Shown here piece after piece: positions 10,564 to 23,741 of a stretch of 64,000 nt of DNA (the first letter of the stretch is position 1; each line of letters starts with the position of its first letter). The DNA is from Meandrina meandrites. Taxonomy: Eukaryota > Cnidaria > Anthozoa > Scleractinia > Meandrinidae. The position numbers and the translations under genes are program-made. The notes beneath the pieces are model-generated. The model was not told the DNA's origin. It did not search any database and was given only the letters and a program-made list of their open reading frames with translations. The DNA lies in assembly GCA_963693305.1 (NCBI GenBank), contig OY855908.1:22245493-22309492 (forward strand), read 5' to 3'.

Positions 10564-12636
10564 CGTGCAAACTAGCATAAACTAAGAGACCAAATTTAAT
10601 TTTACTGCCTCATTCTATTAAAACAATACGTATACTGCACTGTAATTAGCGGAGTGTAACAGACACGTACCCACCCAACCTCTGCAGGGATCAAGCTTAG
10701 TTTGTGCTTGCCACCGGGGAAACATGACAAAATAAGTGTAAACTATACTGGTTTGAACACTTCTTTTAAAGGGAGTTTACGAAATGGAACCCTCAATTTT
10801 CAAAAACAATAAATTACTCAATAACACCGTCAGTGGACGGTTTCTTTAACATAATGCTGCTTTTCTTACCCGATAAATTAAAGGAAGAAAAAACTCTTTC
10901 GAAACTAATTGTAGATCTCCAAAGCGATAATTGATTTCGGCTTACTGGATGACCAAAACCGGACACAAAGTAGTCAAGAGGCAAATAACGTAAAACCAAT
11001 TTTCACTTCTGAAGTACTTTTTGTAAGGCTCGGAAAACATTTCAGTTCTAACTACTTGTACACGATAATAAGTGAAAAAGGTGAAATGTATTTTTCATTA
11101 GTACTCTCCGGAGAGCGTTGATTGTCCTTGGCACATGAATCAAAAAGAAAATTCATTTTGTTTTGGTATAACCAGTTATTAAACAGTGGAGTAATTCTCT
11201 GGTGTTTACTGATCTAATAATTCACAAAATTAGAGGTATCAGTCTAGAGACTTTCCTTGGTTCACAAAGGCTGGGTAACTTTCAGCTTGCTGTGTAATAT
11301 TATATCTGTTGAGAAGTGCGAGAGCGCGCTGGACGTCGGATACTTTGCGTTGTATTCTATTCTTGGGAGACAAGAAGACACACAAGGAGGAGATTTATAA
11401 ATGGGTGCTGGCGATCTTAGTGCATTTGGGAAACCTGAGACGGACTAGCATCCAATCTAGGGGGTGGGGTTGATATACTCCAAGTCGCTTAATGCTATGG
11501 AAACCGAGATCTTTGAAAGTCATCATGTAGACTTCTCAGTTAGTCTGTGACTGTGTTTCTAACAGTTTTCCGCATGCGTTGGACTGTCAACGCATCAACC
11601 TCGAGGGTGTTCGACAGCAATTAGTGGAAAGAAGATAAATGGATCCTTTGAGTCATAGCTATTGTCTTTGTTCAGGATTCTGTAGGCGGGGTCCGTTAAG
11701 TATGACTTTTGATCTTCGCGTGCTGTTGTCTCGTGTGGCACGCCGCGAGCATCTTTCATAATAGGAACGGTAATGAGGCCTAGTTTGGCTCCTAGAACAA
11801 AAAGATCAAGATATCTTAAGCGCTACAAACTTTTTCAAAAATTTACTCCCTCCCTTGGACTCCCCTCTTTCCAGTTGATAAATAAACGCCGGCCCCTCGC
11901 CATGGTATTCGAGAGCGAACCATTACACCTTTTCTTAGGGCTACCGCATTAAGAAATTGTTCAGATCTTTGGTGTGGGGATAAAAGGTAAAGACTGAGTT
12001 GGAATCTTGCCAATCTTATAATGTTTATGACAGGTGTCTATCAAAGCCCAGTCAACAATAAGAATCTAAGAGTCATATCAAATCAAGAAAGGCCTGCCTT
12101 CCGTTAAAAAATAATAGAAATAAATCCTCAATCCTGAATCGGAATTTATCCGTTTAGTTCAGGGTTTATATAAAGAGAAATTAAATACAAGTCTTGATCA
12201 CAATCAACCTGTATAGTTAACCACAACAATTACAGGTTTTGCTGGCTGACAACACATGAACATTATTTTACAACAGTCTTTGTTAGGCCTCTTCATTACT
12301 GTTATTTTATTGCAGTATTTTAAAGATCATGTCGATATGTTATTATGTTATGTCAATTCTTCTGAATTGACATTACAGTTAAACATGAGTTTTCACGCTG
12401 ATTTGACGTTGACAAACAGAAATAACTTTGCGTCCAAATTAGTTTGTTATACCTTGACACAAAGAGAGAGTATTGCTCGAATAGCACAGCATACGTTCTC
12501 GAAGAAACCTTTCTTTAACTACACTATAAAGTATTTTCTAGTGAGATGAAACCAACCCAAAGCAGGTTCATCTATTTTTCAATGAAGTATCACTTTTTAG
12601 ATACAAACGACAGTGGCTGATCATAAACAGACTTAC
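10564..12636. other. intergenic or intronic, nothing firm
   Basis: No repeat family or coding exon was recognised. A 61-codon minus-strand frame at 10814-10999 has no supporting splice context. If the signal exon at 12637-12727 belongs to the downstream gene, this is its first intron. Confidence 0.3.
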
Positions 12637-12727
12637 CATATTTTATCTCTTTCCTTGCTGGTCTTCCATTCGTATCGTTAAATGTCAGGATTATCAGAAA
12701 GAGCAAAAGTTTAAAAGATGTTTCCAT
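12637..12727 (-). CDS. orphan signal-peptide exon
   Basis: The minus strand reads METSFKLLLFLIILTFNDTNG followed by RPARKEIKY, then the strong donor GTAAGT in phase 1. Length, hydrophobic core and phase match the first exons of the other secreted genes here. Its partner exons were not identified: it could be an alternative first exon of the His/Pro-rich gene, or the first exon of a short gene ending in the orphan exon at 7538-7728 (94 residues in total). Confidence 0.6.
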
Positions 12728-13744
12728 TACATTTCCTCAGGATCTCAATAAATCAAGTGATTTATATGCAATACGATGTTTCACATAACTGATAAAGAAT
12801 TACAGGTATTGGCACAAAGGGACTGGAAAGGAGTTAATGACTTTTAATTAGTTATCGAATCTGTAGGATCGACTATCCAGTTTTCAAGGTCGAGCCTGCG
12901 TTCTTTTGGGATGTTCCTTAGTTACCAATGACATGAGAGTGGGTATATTCTCCCCAATCAAAGTCCAAGACACAATTGGATAAAGAGGAGGGGAGAGGTT
13001 GATGGATTCGTTTTGTGTTTCAATAAGGCACTTCAAACCCATCTTGTCTCAGTAGTATACTTCTGTACAAGTGCTTCATGTATGACTGGGTTATTGGCCA
13101 TTTTCATATCCCTTCATATCTGACAGAATTGTAATTCGATAAAGGAAAATTTGTTATACCTTTCAAAAAGAGCGTACATCTCGTTAGCGTTCAATCCTGG
13201 ACATATCTGACGAGCCCATTAACTCTGCTATCTTGGTTCTACTCATGATCTTGGATTTTTATTATTTTCTTATGACCTCAGAAATAACATAATTGATACA
13301 TATATTGTAACGTTGCTTAGGAAAACTTGAAAATTATCACCTGAGGAAAGAATTCTATCGGAAGCCTACATTTTAGAACAAGGCCAGCATGGAAATGTCC
13401 CCACGCATATGAATAAAGAGTGAACAAACAGACAATCAAGCAAGGTTTATAATGGTGGAAAAAGAAACATATCAACTTAGCAGTTCGTGTACATGAATTA
13501 TCTTTTTTTTTTGTAAATTTCTCGCCAAGCTTTGTCTAGCCATCATTGCAATTTATTCTATTTTTTCTTTTTTGTTGTTCCTAGCGGAAGAAGAAATTAT
13601 AATATTTTCTTCATCGGCCTGCTTTAATAGATAAAATGTTAGACTGAGCTTTCCTAGGTATTTCTCTATATACACTTGTATAACAGATAACTATGCAATA
13701 CATTAACTGTGTCACTGAATACCAGAGCAACTATATACGAGGCG

Positions 13745-16700
13745 TTATCTTTCGTCATTTTCAGAGTCATTGTGCTCCTCATCAATATCGTCATTTTCAG
13801 AGTCTTCAAAGTCACGCTGCTGATGATGCGGTGGAGGCTCATCTCGATCACGACCATAATCGTCATCGTCAGCATCGTCATCATCGTCATCTTCGTCCTC
13901 ATTGGCTAATGGATATCTAACTCTCGGACTCATTGGGTGATAAAATGGAAAACCCGTTCTAAGCCTAAGATGTGGTCTAGCAAAAGGCGGTAAATATGGA
14001 TTCAGATGGGGAATGAAGGGTGGTTGATGAAGCATAGGTTGTCCCCTAAATCCGAATGGGAATGCCTTCTCTTGGGTAGCGATGGGATTTTGAAGACCTT
14101 GCATTAAATTCGACAATTGAACGTTTTGAGGGTTTTGCGTTGGACGTACGTCTTGCTGGTTTTCTAGTAGTTTGGTCTTCAGCCGGAGTTGAGCGAGGTG
14201 ATTCTCCATCTGGTCTTCAATTTGTTTTCTCTGCTCTGCTAAGTTCATTTCTTGTATTTGAAGACCATTTCCTGGCAAGAAGGCATTGTCATCCTGTGAA
14301 TTTTCCAAGGCGGGAAGTTGGGACATTGGGCGGAACGGACCCTGTGTCATCATACCTCGTACGTCCAACATGCCTTCATTTAAATGAGGCATTCTATTCG
14401 TGTGGCGAGGATCGACGTCACGTCCAATTTCCGTACTTTTCATGCGTGCAATGAAGTTAAGAAGGTCCAAATAGTTTGCACGTTTAGCAGAGAGGTCCTC
14501 GTCCTTTTCCAAAGACGACGGGCTCGTTTCCTTGTAACTTTCTTGTATTTCCGTCTTGGTAGTTTTGGCAAAATTGTTTTTTTCGGACAAATGACTGGAA
14601 AGGTCTTGCTTTTGTTCTTTTTGTTTAGCAATGTGTGTAGATTTTGCCTTTTTCACCACTTTTTCCAAAAGCTTGAGTATCGCAGCACGAAGTTCGATTA
14701 TGGTCTTGTTTTTGGAAGCATCAGATTTTCCCTCTATGTTATATATGCTCACTTTATCGTCGTTGTCTTGTCCTTTTGATCCCGACAGCTGGAAATGTCC
14801 TTTGCTTATTTTCCTTTTTATGGCCTGAGCATCTTTGGAATGATCTCTATAAAGTGCTTTTAAAAGCTGTCGAAACTGGTTTCCAACTATGATTTTCTTA
14901 GCAAAGTGAACGTTCTGAGGATTTCTTACCAAAACATCCTTTCGCGTGCCCGGCTGAGAAATAAACTTGAGATTCTCACAACAACCGAATGCTGTTGAAT
15001 GATTGGATGATCTCTTTTGTTTCAAAGGTGTACTGTGTGCATTTTTCCTGCAAAAATGAATACTAGTTTAGTGTTTTTTTATCATAATCCAAAACGGAGG
15101 TCAGCTGTTCAACGATAGAAAGTCAACTCAACTGATTGTTGTGTGATGTGCTTTCCGAGCTATCTTATCATCTGCTGGTAAAGGTGAAGTTTAAATTGAA
15201 GGTAGAGAAAGCCAATTTAGCCAGGAAATCCTATTTTTCACTCCCTGATACACTTCGCTAAACTGACGCTTTAGATATGTACTATTTTAATAGGAAACGG
15301 GTGTAAAAACTTTGTCCATAGTTACCATATAATAAACCAGCTATTTGTGATTTTCGCTCTGCTAAATATTCCAGACAGCGACCGTAGACGATTTCCCTCA
15401 ACAATTCTCCTCTCCATCTCACCTGTTGTTAGGTTTTCTCAATATATACATAGCATGGAGCATCGAAAATCGTTTATGCCTTTTACAAAATGATGATGAT
15501 GATGTTACACCAAATGTGTATTTTCCCACAATTTTGCAACAACCTTAAGGAAACTAGCGTATTGAACACAGCCAAAAAGTGAAGAAAAAAAGCCCGCTCT
15601 GTCTACGGGCTTCGCCCGTTAGCCTTCTGCCCCATTATAAGGAAAGCGGTCTACGAAGCATGAGCACAAACTCAGCCGTGCAAATGCTTTATCTAAACCA
15701 ACAAGGTTGAGCGTTCATACCTGTGAAACATTTGCTCCATGTGAGTTTTCTCCACTTTTGATCGTGTTATTCCACTTCTTTTCTCCACAACTTTAACTCT
15801 GGGAATCTTCCATCGATTTAGCATTTTGGTCGGCTGCCTTCCCTGGATGGTAATGCATTCTGAAGATGGATTAATAAGGGTTATTAATGTCTGTGTCATT
15901 AAAAAAACGTTCTCTTATAGGTAATGCTACAGGAATCGAGTTCAATTATTTTCTTATAAATGCTTTTCAAGGCACTGATCTTATTATTTTACCTGCTTAC
16001 AAGAATCTGGAGAAATTATCATCAAAAACATGAACTGATAAATTCAGTTAGCTCTAATTGTTGTGAAAGATGTCATCAATTTTCCACTGTATTGGGAAAC
16101 TACTTGCATTTAACACAAGTAAGTAGTCATTATTAATCTCTTGGGGTGGGGAGAGTCGGAGGATTTTGGGGGATTCACTTGATTTTGGGAGGAAATAAAG
16201 GGGTTTACTCGGGTAGAACTGAGCGAATGAGGGCGGGGTGTATAAAAACGAGACGAAAATGACCCTTAATGTTTCTCTATTAATCAGCCGTTTGTTAATC
16301 TCACTTTACAAACATGTGAGGGTCATTTGTAACTGTTGCATTTGATATAATTTTATCAAACCAATCTTACGAAAAACAAAGGAATAAAACGCAGTTCTCT
16401 TTTACGAGAATGTAGCTTCTCTGTTTACTACTCCTGTTGAGTAAAGGAATTTTTTAAGATTGAGCTGATTTGTGAGGTGAGAGGAATCGATTTCCTGATG
16501 GCATTGAGGAAGTCAACCTTGTTATATGTGGACTAGCAACTCTGGGAAGAAAGCTGATATGATTTGCAGTGCATTTGTTCTATAGAAGAAGAAGAAGGAG
16601 AAGAGGAAGAAGACGGTGACAGAGCTGTCAAGAGTTACGATGATGGTATTGACGACGACGATGTTGTACTAGCTGTCCCAGAGGAATTTGTTTCAGTGGT

Positions 16701-19146
16701 GTGCACAGCTGTTGCAGGGTGTCCAGTTCCTATTCCGTCTTATTTTGAGCATATTCCTATTTTCTGCTATTTTTTTAAACAAAGCCTCGTACTTGTCCTA
16801 TTTTTTTAGGTGGTGAAGCCAATATGTGCTACAGAATTGAAAAAGGAATTTTAGTTGTGTATGTGTTTCAGACGTAGATTTAGCATAAAGCATTTAGTAG
16901 AATGACTTTGATGTTCTAAATTAGCAAAAATGTTAGGTACAGTCTTTCTTCATTTGGCCTCTATTGCTTATTGGATTTTGTCAAAAACTTGTGTTTGACA
17001 GACCTAGATGGCTCCTGCTATGTGTCCATTGTACTGTTACAATCCTTTAGAGCTTGGATCTCACAAGTATATCCTAAAGCGATTTTCCTTTTCTGTAAGA
17101 AATCAAGGAAGATTCCTTGAGTATCTCTGAGTAACGGCTGTTTTTAAATTAAATGCAATCTTCCCATTAGTTTTTTAAACATGGTAGTGACAGTTGATAT
17201 TGAGTGACAAAGGGCAGAATCTTCTTGCATGCTTTCTGCTTTTGTACTGCTGTGCTGTCTTTCTATCTGCAAAATTAACTTCTGAGATGATTTTCTATAG
17301 CTCGGCTGTCGGGGAAGCCTCTTGAGAGAAGGTTAGTTTTGAAGTTTCTAATATTTTCGTCACATGTAACCTTTGAAGAGAGCCTTTCTTAACGAAGTCT
17401 TTTCTATGCCTAAAAGTCTGTCTACTGAAATGTTTCACTAGGCCTGTAATGGGATGCGCACGTTGAAGATTGATTCTCTATCGAATCGCCCTTTCTTATA
17501 GACTGTTGTGTACAAGAATATTATTTTTGTTTTGGAGACTGTAGTCGTGAAAAAAGGTGGTAAGAATTTGCTTGTTTAATGAAATTCTCTTTTTAATTTT
17601 TGGCAGTGTTGCACATAAGAGAATATATCATCTATATATCTTTCCCGCACTAGAGGTTTTCTAGTACTCTACCGTTACATATTTCTCTTGACTGTTGCCA
17701 TGTAAATATTGGTGAAGGATACGACCATTTTCGTACCTATTGCAGTTCCTTGTATTTGGAGATATTTTGAGATATTTTTTTCCATTCGGAACTGGAAGGA
17801 GTTCTTTTAAGAATAAGGCTTAGCATTTCTTTAAGATAGTGTGTTGCTATAGTGCTATAGGAGGGCTTTTGTTATGGACGTTTTCGTGAGAGGCATGAGA
17901 GATACATGTATGAATAAGAATATTTTTAAAATCAAAGTATTAGCTTTAAATTTTCATATTTATGTTCATCATTTTTGTATGATGACTAAGGTGGTGGATT
18001 AAGATAGTTCATGGAGTGTAGGTGTGGGGTGGGGAGGGGGGGGGGGGGGGGGCTATCTTTGTCCGTCAAATTAAAGTACTATTTTTTCTCATTTTTTTTC
18101 TAAACATAGTTTCCTATTTTTTCAATCCTAAATTTCCTATTTTTCTGAAAAACCTTGCCGCTGGACACCCTGAAAGTGTTTAAAACATATAAGTCAAGTC
18201 ATTTTGTGTTTTTAGTAATTTAAACACTGAAGTTAATAATTCCACAATCGAGGTGGATATATGTATATCGTAAAACACTTTTGGTGTGTATTGGAGGCAG
18301 GGGTGCATGCAGTCATGGGGGTTGGCTTAAAAAATAGCCATAGTGATATTATAATGACAAAAACCCCAAACCTCCGATCACCCCCGCCCCGGCGGGGCTA
18401 TAGTGAATTCTAAAGGGGTTTAGTGAATTCTAAAGCATTTTACTGTTCAATTTTGAGGCAGTTTTGGTAAATTCCATTCAAGAATCACTATTGCACTATT
18501 TTTTGCAGTTCCCATTAAAAATGGAAACGCCCTTTCTTATCTAATGTGGAGAATGTCAAGCATCAATCAAGGGAAAAGTTGTTTCAGCTTAACACAATAC
18601 GTCGAGCACTCAAATGTTCGGGAAACGAGGAACTGATAGCATTGTATTTCCTAAAACATATAAAATTATAAAAAAAACTTAAAAAATATTCAGTGACCGT
18701 GTTCAATTATGGTGACGTTTAGAGAATGAGAACGAAAGTCCCTATTAAACGGATTGCGCTTCTTTCTTGGTTATCAAACATCAACAAAAAAAGTGATTTC
18801 AGTTTAACGCTATATTGAATCGTGGTGAACTTAAACACGAGGGACGTGATACCAAGGCCAAACATAAATCAAAACAAAACTAAGAATGCAATAAATGTTA
18901 CTAAGTTGCTTCTAGAATCACCCCAAGGGCACAGAATAAGAAGGATCATATCGGCGGGCCGACGGGCTGTTATCGAACCAAACATCAGATAATAAATACA
19001 AAATATTTAAAAAGTAAATGTTGAATTTTTTCTGTGTTTTGAAATGCTGTGGAGTAATTATTCATTGTGATTGGCCCACATTTCCTACCTGACTCTTGAT
19101 GTACGACAAAACACAGTACCATCCAACTAAACACGACTGCCTTCAT
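13745..19146 (-). CDS. secreted 499-residue protein with Asp/Glu-rich tail
   Basis: Exons: 19089-19146, 15721-15859 and 13745-15047. Phases are 1 then 2 and the joined frame is 1500 nt. Exon 1 encodes a signal peptide (MKAVVFSWMVLCFVVHQES) with donor GTAGG. Exon 2, after acceptor ATCTTCAG, is basic and ends at donor GTATGA. Exon 3, after TTTTTGCAG, has a CC pair near residue 83, a Lys-rich mid region, a predicted coiled coil (about residues 335-375, Glu/Gln/Leu heptads), a Pro/Phe/His-rich stretch, and about 53 C-terminal residues dominated by Asp and Glu including runs of six and four Asp. The first intron is 3.2 kb and holds a Penelope-like remnant. Compositionally it resembles acidic secreted proteins of calcified matrices, but no homology was recognised. 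The plus-strand frames opposite exon 3 are shadows. Confidence 0.75.
16564..16700 (+). other. short acidic open frame, uncertain
   Basis: After an acceptor-like TTGTTCTATAG the plus strand reads a run of Glu, then Asp-rich sequence (EEEEGEEEEDGD). It lacks a donor in a useful place and runs into low-complexity DNA, so it may be a GAA/GAC repeat rather than an exon. Confidence 0.2.
16880..17850 (-). mobile_element. decayed Penelope-like retroelement
   Basis: The minus strand shows reverse-transcriptase hallmarks of Penelope-like elements in order, broken by stops: GTAIGTKMVVSFTNIYM (about 17700-17749), RYIDDIF with the catalytic YxDD (about 17618-17650), TVYKKGRF, and a C-terminal patch resembling KWHLIxxQPLLR (about 17110-17170). 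The GIY-YIG endonuclease was not found. It lies in the first intron of the acidic-tail gene, same strand, and is clearly dead. Confidence 0.75.
18036..18052 (+). repeat. poly-G tract
   Basis: A run of about 17 G within the first intron of the acidic-tail gene (on the opposite strand to transcription). Confidence 0.9.
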
Positions 19147-19851
19147 GCTTTGAAAACTGGATTACCTTCTCTTGTAAGACGAACTTCACATTTTAACAGT
19201 CGTTTATGCTATTTGAATCAGTAGCCATTTACAACATTTTCTCCTAAGTCGGTTGTAACTCATTTATTATTGAGAGCAAGAAAATTTTGAAACACTGACC
19301 GAGACAGGTTAGCTGCTATCTTTTCACAATGGAAAGCCTGTCTATCAAAGCTAAGGCGGATATTACCTGTCACATCTTCTGTTAAGTTGTGACCTGTTAT
19401 TCAAAGACCTGCTCCATAGAAAACCATTGTGAAAACCGTTTGCTCGCAAATGACATTTCAACAGGACAACGGAAAATAAAACGTGTGCTTTTTGCTTCGT
19501 AATATAGTGTAGAGAAGCGAAGAACGTCGAAGTCCTTTATGAAACAAAACTTTTTGCTTGTATCCACATACTGCCTTTGCGTATCGGAGCAGGTAAAAGT
19601 TTTCAAAACTGGGAGTAAAGTTAGCTTAGGTCAGTGTGAGGTATATGAGGTATCAACCCGTTCGTCCTCGCTGATGAAACGGGGTACTATAGTTTGTTAA
19701 GTTATGGAATTCCCTTCCAACTACAATGAAAGCAAAACAGCCTTTAAGTCATTTTAGTATTCAAGTTTCCCTTTACCACCAGTCTCCATTATTTTTCGCC
19801 AAATACTCAGCGTGGAAATATCACTGAACACCGCTGATCGCATAAACAAGC

Positions 19852-20161
19852 CCGACGTAACTAATCGAACTGTTCGGTGGTCGAATTCAATCGAATTTAA
19901 TCGAACGATGGTTCGATTTCGAACACAATCGAACCCAAAAATTCGTGTGAGAGAGTTCGATTGTGTTCGAAACCAATCGAACACAATCGAATCGACATCC
20001 AGCCTCAAATCGAACGCAATCGAATTCAATCGAACTAGTCAGACTTGAAAAGCAATCGAACGTTCGATTGTGTTCGACTATCGAACTCGATCGAACCCAA
20101 TCGCGCGATTGCGTTCAATTATGTACGATTGAGTTCGATTTGGTTTGATTAGTAACGTCGG
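19852..20161. mobile_element. 310-bp MITE packed with TCGAAC/AATCGA motifs
   Basis: The ends form imperfect terminal inverted repeats of about 20 bp (CCGACGTAACTAATCGAAC at the left, CCGACGTTACTAATCAAAC reading in from the right). The interior is dozens of short units built on AATCGAAC and its complement GTTCGATT, in both orientations, so the whole element could fold into many hairpins. No transposase. AAACAAG occurs on both flanks and may be a target duplication, but it is not exactly adjacent. Confidence 0.75.
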
Positions 20162-21253
20162 AAAACAAGGTGATCAAACAGCTCTTTTCCAACATGGCGG
20201 CCAGAATTTTGCGGCACATTACAATTAATGCAGTAAACACAGTATAACAGTAAAACTACTCCTTTTACCGGTTGTTTTCGTAAGTTAGGAAGGCCAGAGA
20301 AGGCAGAGAAAGATGGACTAGAAGTGAAATGTGGTGGACCAAAGTACCTCTATAGTTTTTCCACTCGGAGATACTTGTTTGGAATGACGAGTAGCTGTAA
20401 AGTAACATGAAAGGGCCATTTAGCGATTTTGTTTTCTGTAATCACGATAGCTTTGTTTGGCTAGGAGTTGTTTTATTTATTTATTTATTTATATGCAATA
20501 TTTCAACAGGCCACCCAATTCAGCGTACGCTGGTTTAAATGGGGGCCTGCAAATGCAGCGAAGGGAACTGATCATAATTCATAAATTTTTTTAGCAAAAT
20601 GAAGTCACTGGCGTTCGATTAGAAAGTTACATCTAGAGTGACTGGACCTACTCTTGTGTACACATGCTGTAGCTTACACTTTTCATTTGTTAATTTTACA
20701 TCCAATCCGGCGACCTGACAGTTATTTTGTATCACCGCAATAACTTTATAAGTAGAACCAAAGTAATAAACAAGAAGGAAAACATCAAGCCTTTCAGAAA
20801 ATAATATATGTAAAAGAGTTCATCGAATAAACACTTCTCTTCTTGCCTTAAGATAAAACTGAAAATGCTTTGTTGAGTCCCTGAGTTCGGCAAAGAAACG
20901 ATTAAGATTTAACCAAAGTCATGCTTCGGTATACCCGTTATTTAGAGATTCTTGTCGAACACTGAAGATCGTGTCAACACAGCATCTACTGCACGCGGCA
21001 AATGAACGACAATTCGTTCATGTTGTAAGTGAAAATAGATCAGTGAGCCATTGCTGGCATTGCCTTTGTAAAGGAGTCTTACCTTTGAAAAAATTAGAAT
21101 AGAACAACCTAAAACAAATGTTCAAACGAAAAGCTTGCTAAGTAATAATCGTTAGCAAAGAACGCATTATTACCTGCATGGATAAACTGAAGCAGTAAAA
21201 ATTCACCGAAAAAAACTCAGAGTACAGAGTACTAGAAATATACCAATGCTTTG
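20162..21253. other. no gene recognised
   Basis: Non-coding by inspection; a short (TTTA)n run lies at about 20471-20490. No splice-supported exon seen. Confidence 0.3.
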
Positions 21254-21394
21254 CCAGAATCCAGGCAAACAAAATAACAATGATGGCGCTGGGCATGGTG
21301 CGCCAATTGCGTCAATTGGTGCGTCACCTTTGGAAATCCATTTCTGCTTCTCCACTGTTTCAAACGATAGATTTAAAATATTAATGTTGTTGAT
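21254..21394 (-). pseudogene. decayed copy of homeobox exon 1
   Basis: The minus strand reads NINILNLSFETVEKQKWISK, then a shortened middle and CLPGFWQ, paralleling exon 1 of the homeobox gene at 23742-25707 (NILNLSDETVEKQKWVSR ... CLPGICSLP). About 60-70 bp of the middle are missing and the first eh1 residues are altered (AINNINIL in place of FSIKNIL). No homeodomain exon was found downstream on this strand. This is a third, degenerated member of the tandem homeobox group. Confidence 0.8.
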
Positions 21395-23741
21395 AGCAAC
21401 AGCATACTTTTAATGTTTTCAATGCATGCGTCTTTGGGGGAGAGCGACACTAAGTAAATTCGACAATATTTTACGGGTTGCCCCTTCCTGAGGCAGGAAT
21501 TAACGTTAAATGCGGTTAACACTGACAAAAATTAATTCAAAGTGTTTTACTTTGAATGGAGATTCCTTCATTTTTTAGGAACGGAATAAGAAAGAGCGTC
21601 TTACAATCAACATCAGCAATGAACGTGCAATTGATCACAACCCTATCTATCGTCCTTTTCCTTAAATCGTTACTGATATAAAGATATAAAGGCCCTACTT
21701 CAAGACAAAAAGTGGACCGACGTCCGCGTACATTAGATTAGTCACAGGAAATACATTTCCTGCCTTCCTTTTTTGCTGGACGAAGCAATGTTTTCAGTCG
21801 GACTCTTCACGGAGAATCTTGGCCACTCACTTACAAACAGTTGTGTAATATCAGCTTTTCTTAATTTTTTAGTAATTGCAAAGTTTTCGTGCAGGGAGTG
21901 GCCGACACTGCCTGATAGTAACTCTTCAGTGGTTTCTATAGCAAGAGCAGCTACGTCTCGTCTCCTGAAACGTTATTCCCCAACAATTCTCCAGTATCCA
22001 TTGCCCAGTTGCTCAAAATCGCGATCCAATGGATAAGTATCGACAAAACAAGCCACGCTAGCCGCTGGATATTGATTTATCTGGTGGATAGCGTTATCCA
22101 CCCTTTGAACAACTGGAGCCTGGATGGAGAAAGAAAAATACTGGCCAGTTTGGATCCAGACTCCAACACACTAATTATTAGGTAACCGCGCCTCACCTAT
22201 GTACACATCGAACATTCTGGAATCTTCCCATGGCATTTGTGTATTGATGCAAAAGCCCTGACCGCATGCTAAAGTACGGAAATAAAACTTCTTGGCAGAG
22301 AACGAGCTGATAATGCGATAAAAGTCTCTTTGTCTATCCCCTCATTCGATGCTCCAGGGAATCTTCTATTTTCGAGTACTGCAATTCATTTTTAAAGCGC
22401 GCCGCCTGAAGGGGATAAATCCTTACTTTCGAACAGCTCATGTGGTCTGGAATCCCGAATTTCTCAACCAGGGCATTGCGAAGGGGCAATGATCAGGCTA
22501 TAGCATCCATTTATTTTCCAATAGAGACTGGTAAATACAGCATAAATAGTTGGATATTTCAATACGCTTCTCTAACAGTTCTGTTTACAAGAATTTTATT
22601 TATTTCTTTGTTTGCACATTATAATATATTTTCAAACGTGCCCTTGGAAATTGTTCTTTCACTTGAAAGCAGTAGGTAATTTATTTCATGTAAGATTGTC
22701 TTCAAATCGATTAAAACAATTCTAAGTGATGAAATCATTAAAGAAAGAAACGTTTATTGAGTACTAGGATACCTCAGAGTAGAACGGATGAGCAAAATAT
22801 TATTAAACAACTTGAGTTCTGTCGGACCGACAGAAATTACAATTCCATCTGGATAGAGGACGCACATGAAACCTAAATGCGGCTGATTTGGCCTTCCTCT
22901 CCGAATATCTTTTATTTAAATTTGTAAGTGCATAGTTATTTATATTTTTAGTATGTGAATATTTAAATAATCAGTAAAATGAGGTGACCAGGACCTTGTA
23001 CTCTTTTTTAAAATGGATTCTTATTTGTTGCCTTCAAATCAGAAATTAATGAAAATAGCGAAACACAAGTTCTAATCAAATACTGTAAAGGTTTTCTGTG
23101 AAAGCTAAAAGCGAACAGCATTCATAGTCACGCTGTATTTCTCAAACTTGCACGAACAGTCAACTTAACAAGCTTGAAGGTTCAAGCAACAACCATTGCA
23201 TTATATTTCATATATACAGGTTTGCTACATAGCTAGACGTTCTATTTGCCGCATTACATATTTATGAGTATTTTTTGTACATTAAAGTAAACGTTGAAAG
23301 TTTGACCGCGATATGTAGAAACAGTTACATGTCAGAACGAATTCATTGTTAAATATGTTGTCGAAGAAGCACTGGATAATAAAATTGCAAAGGCATGTTT
23401 AAATACGAAGACTTTATCATCTTCATCCACCAAAAGTATTATATAGTTATAACGAAAATGCGCTTCCCTGTTTATACCACTATTATTGTGATCGGCAGGC
23501 CTCACGGTAGATATAAGGCAAGGGAATACATTCTCTAATTATCAGGAAAACTAACTTTAAAATGACCAAATAGCGAGGACTACTAACTAATAGATAAATA
23601 TAGAGGCCTGTATGTGTTTTCAAAAGCTGTTCCTCGTTAGCTTTAATGACTATAAATTTGTTTTTATTCCAAAAGATCTGAAGAATAGTATGTCTTAACG
23701 AACTGTACTGAATATATACTCTTTACGAACCTTGCTGATGT
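21395..23741. other. no gene recognised
   Basis: AT-rich DNA without a convincing exon or repeat family; it includes the 3' flank of the first homeobox gene. Confidence 0.3.

Noticed and set aside
12256..12549. 97-codon plus-strand frame with hydrophobic N-terminus
   Set aside because: AT-rich, no homology, no splice context, and close to a better minus-strand signal exon; not enough to call.
13693..13920. Plus-strand frames rich in His/Asp or Ile/Val opposite the acidic tail
   Set aside because: They are the antisense of GAT/GAC repeats that encode the Asp/Glu tail of the minus-strand gene.
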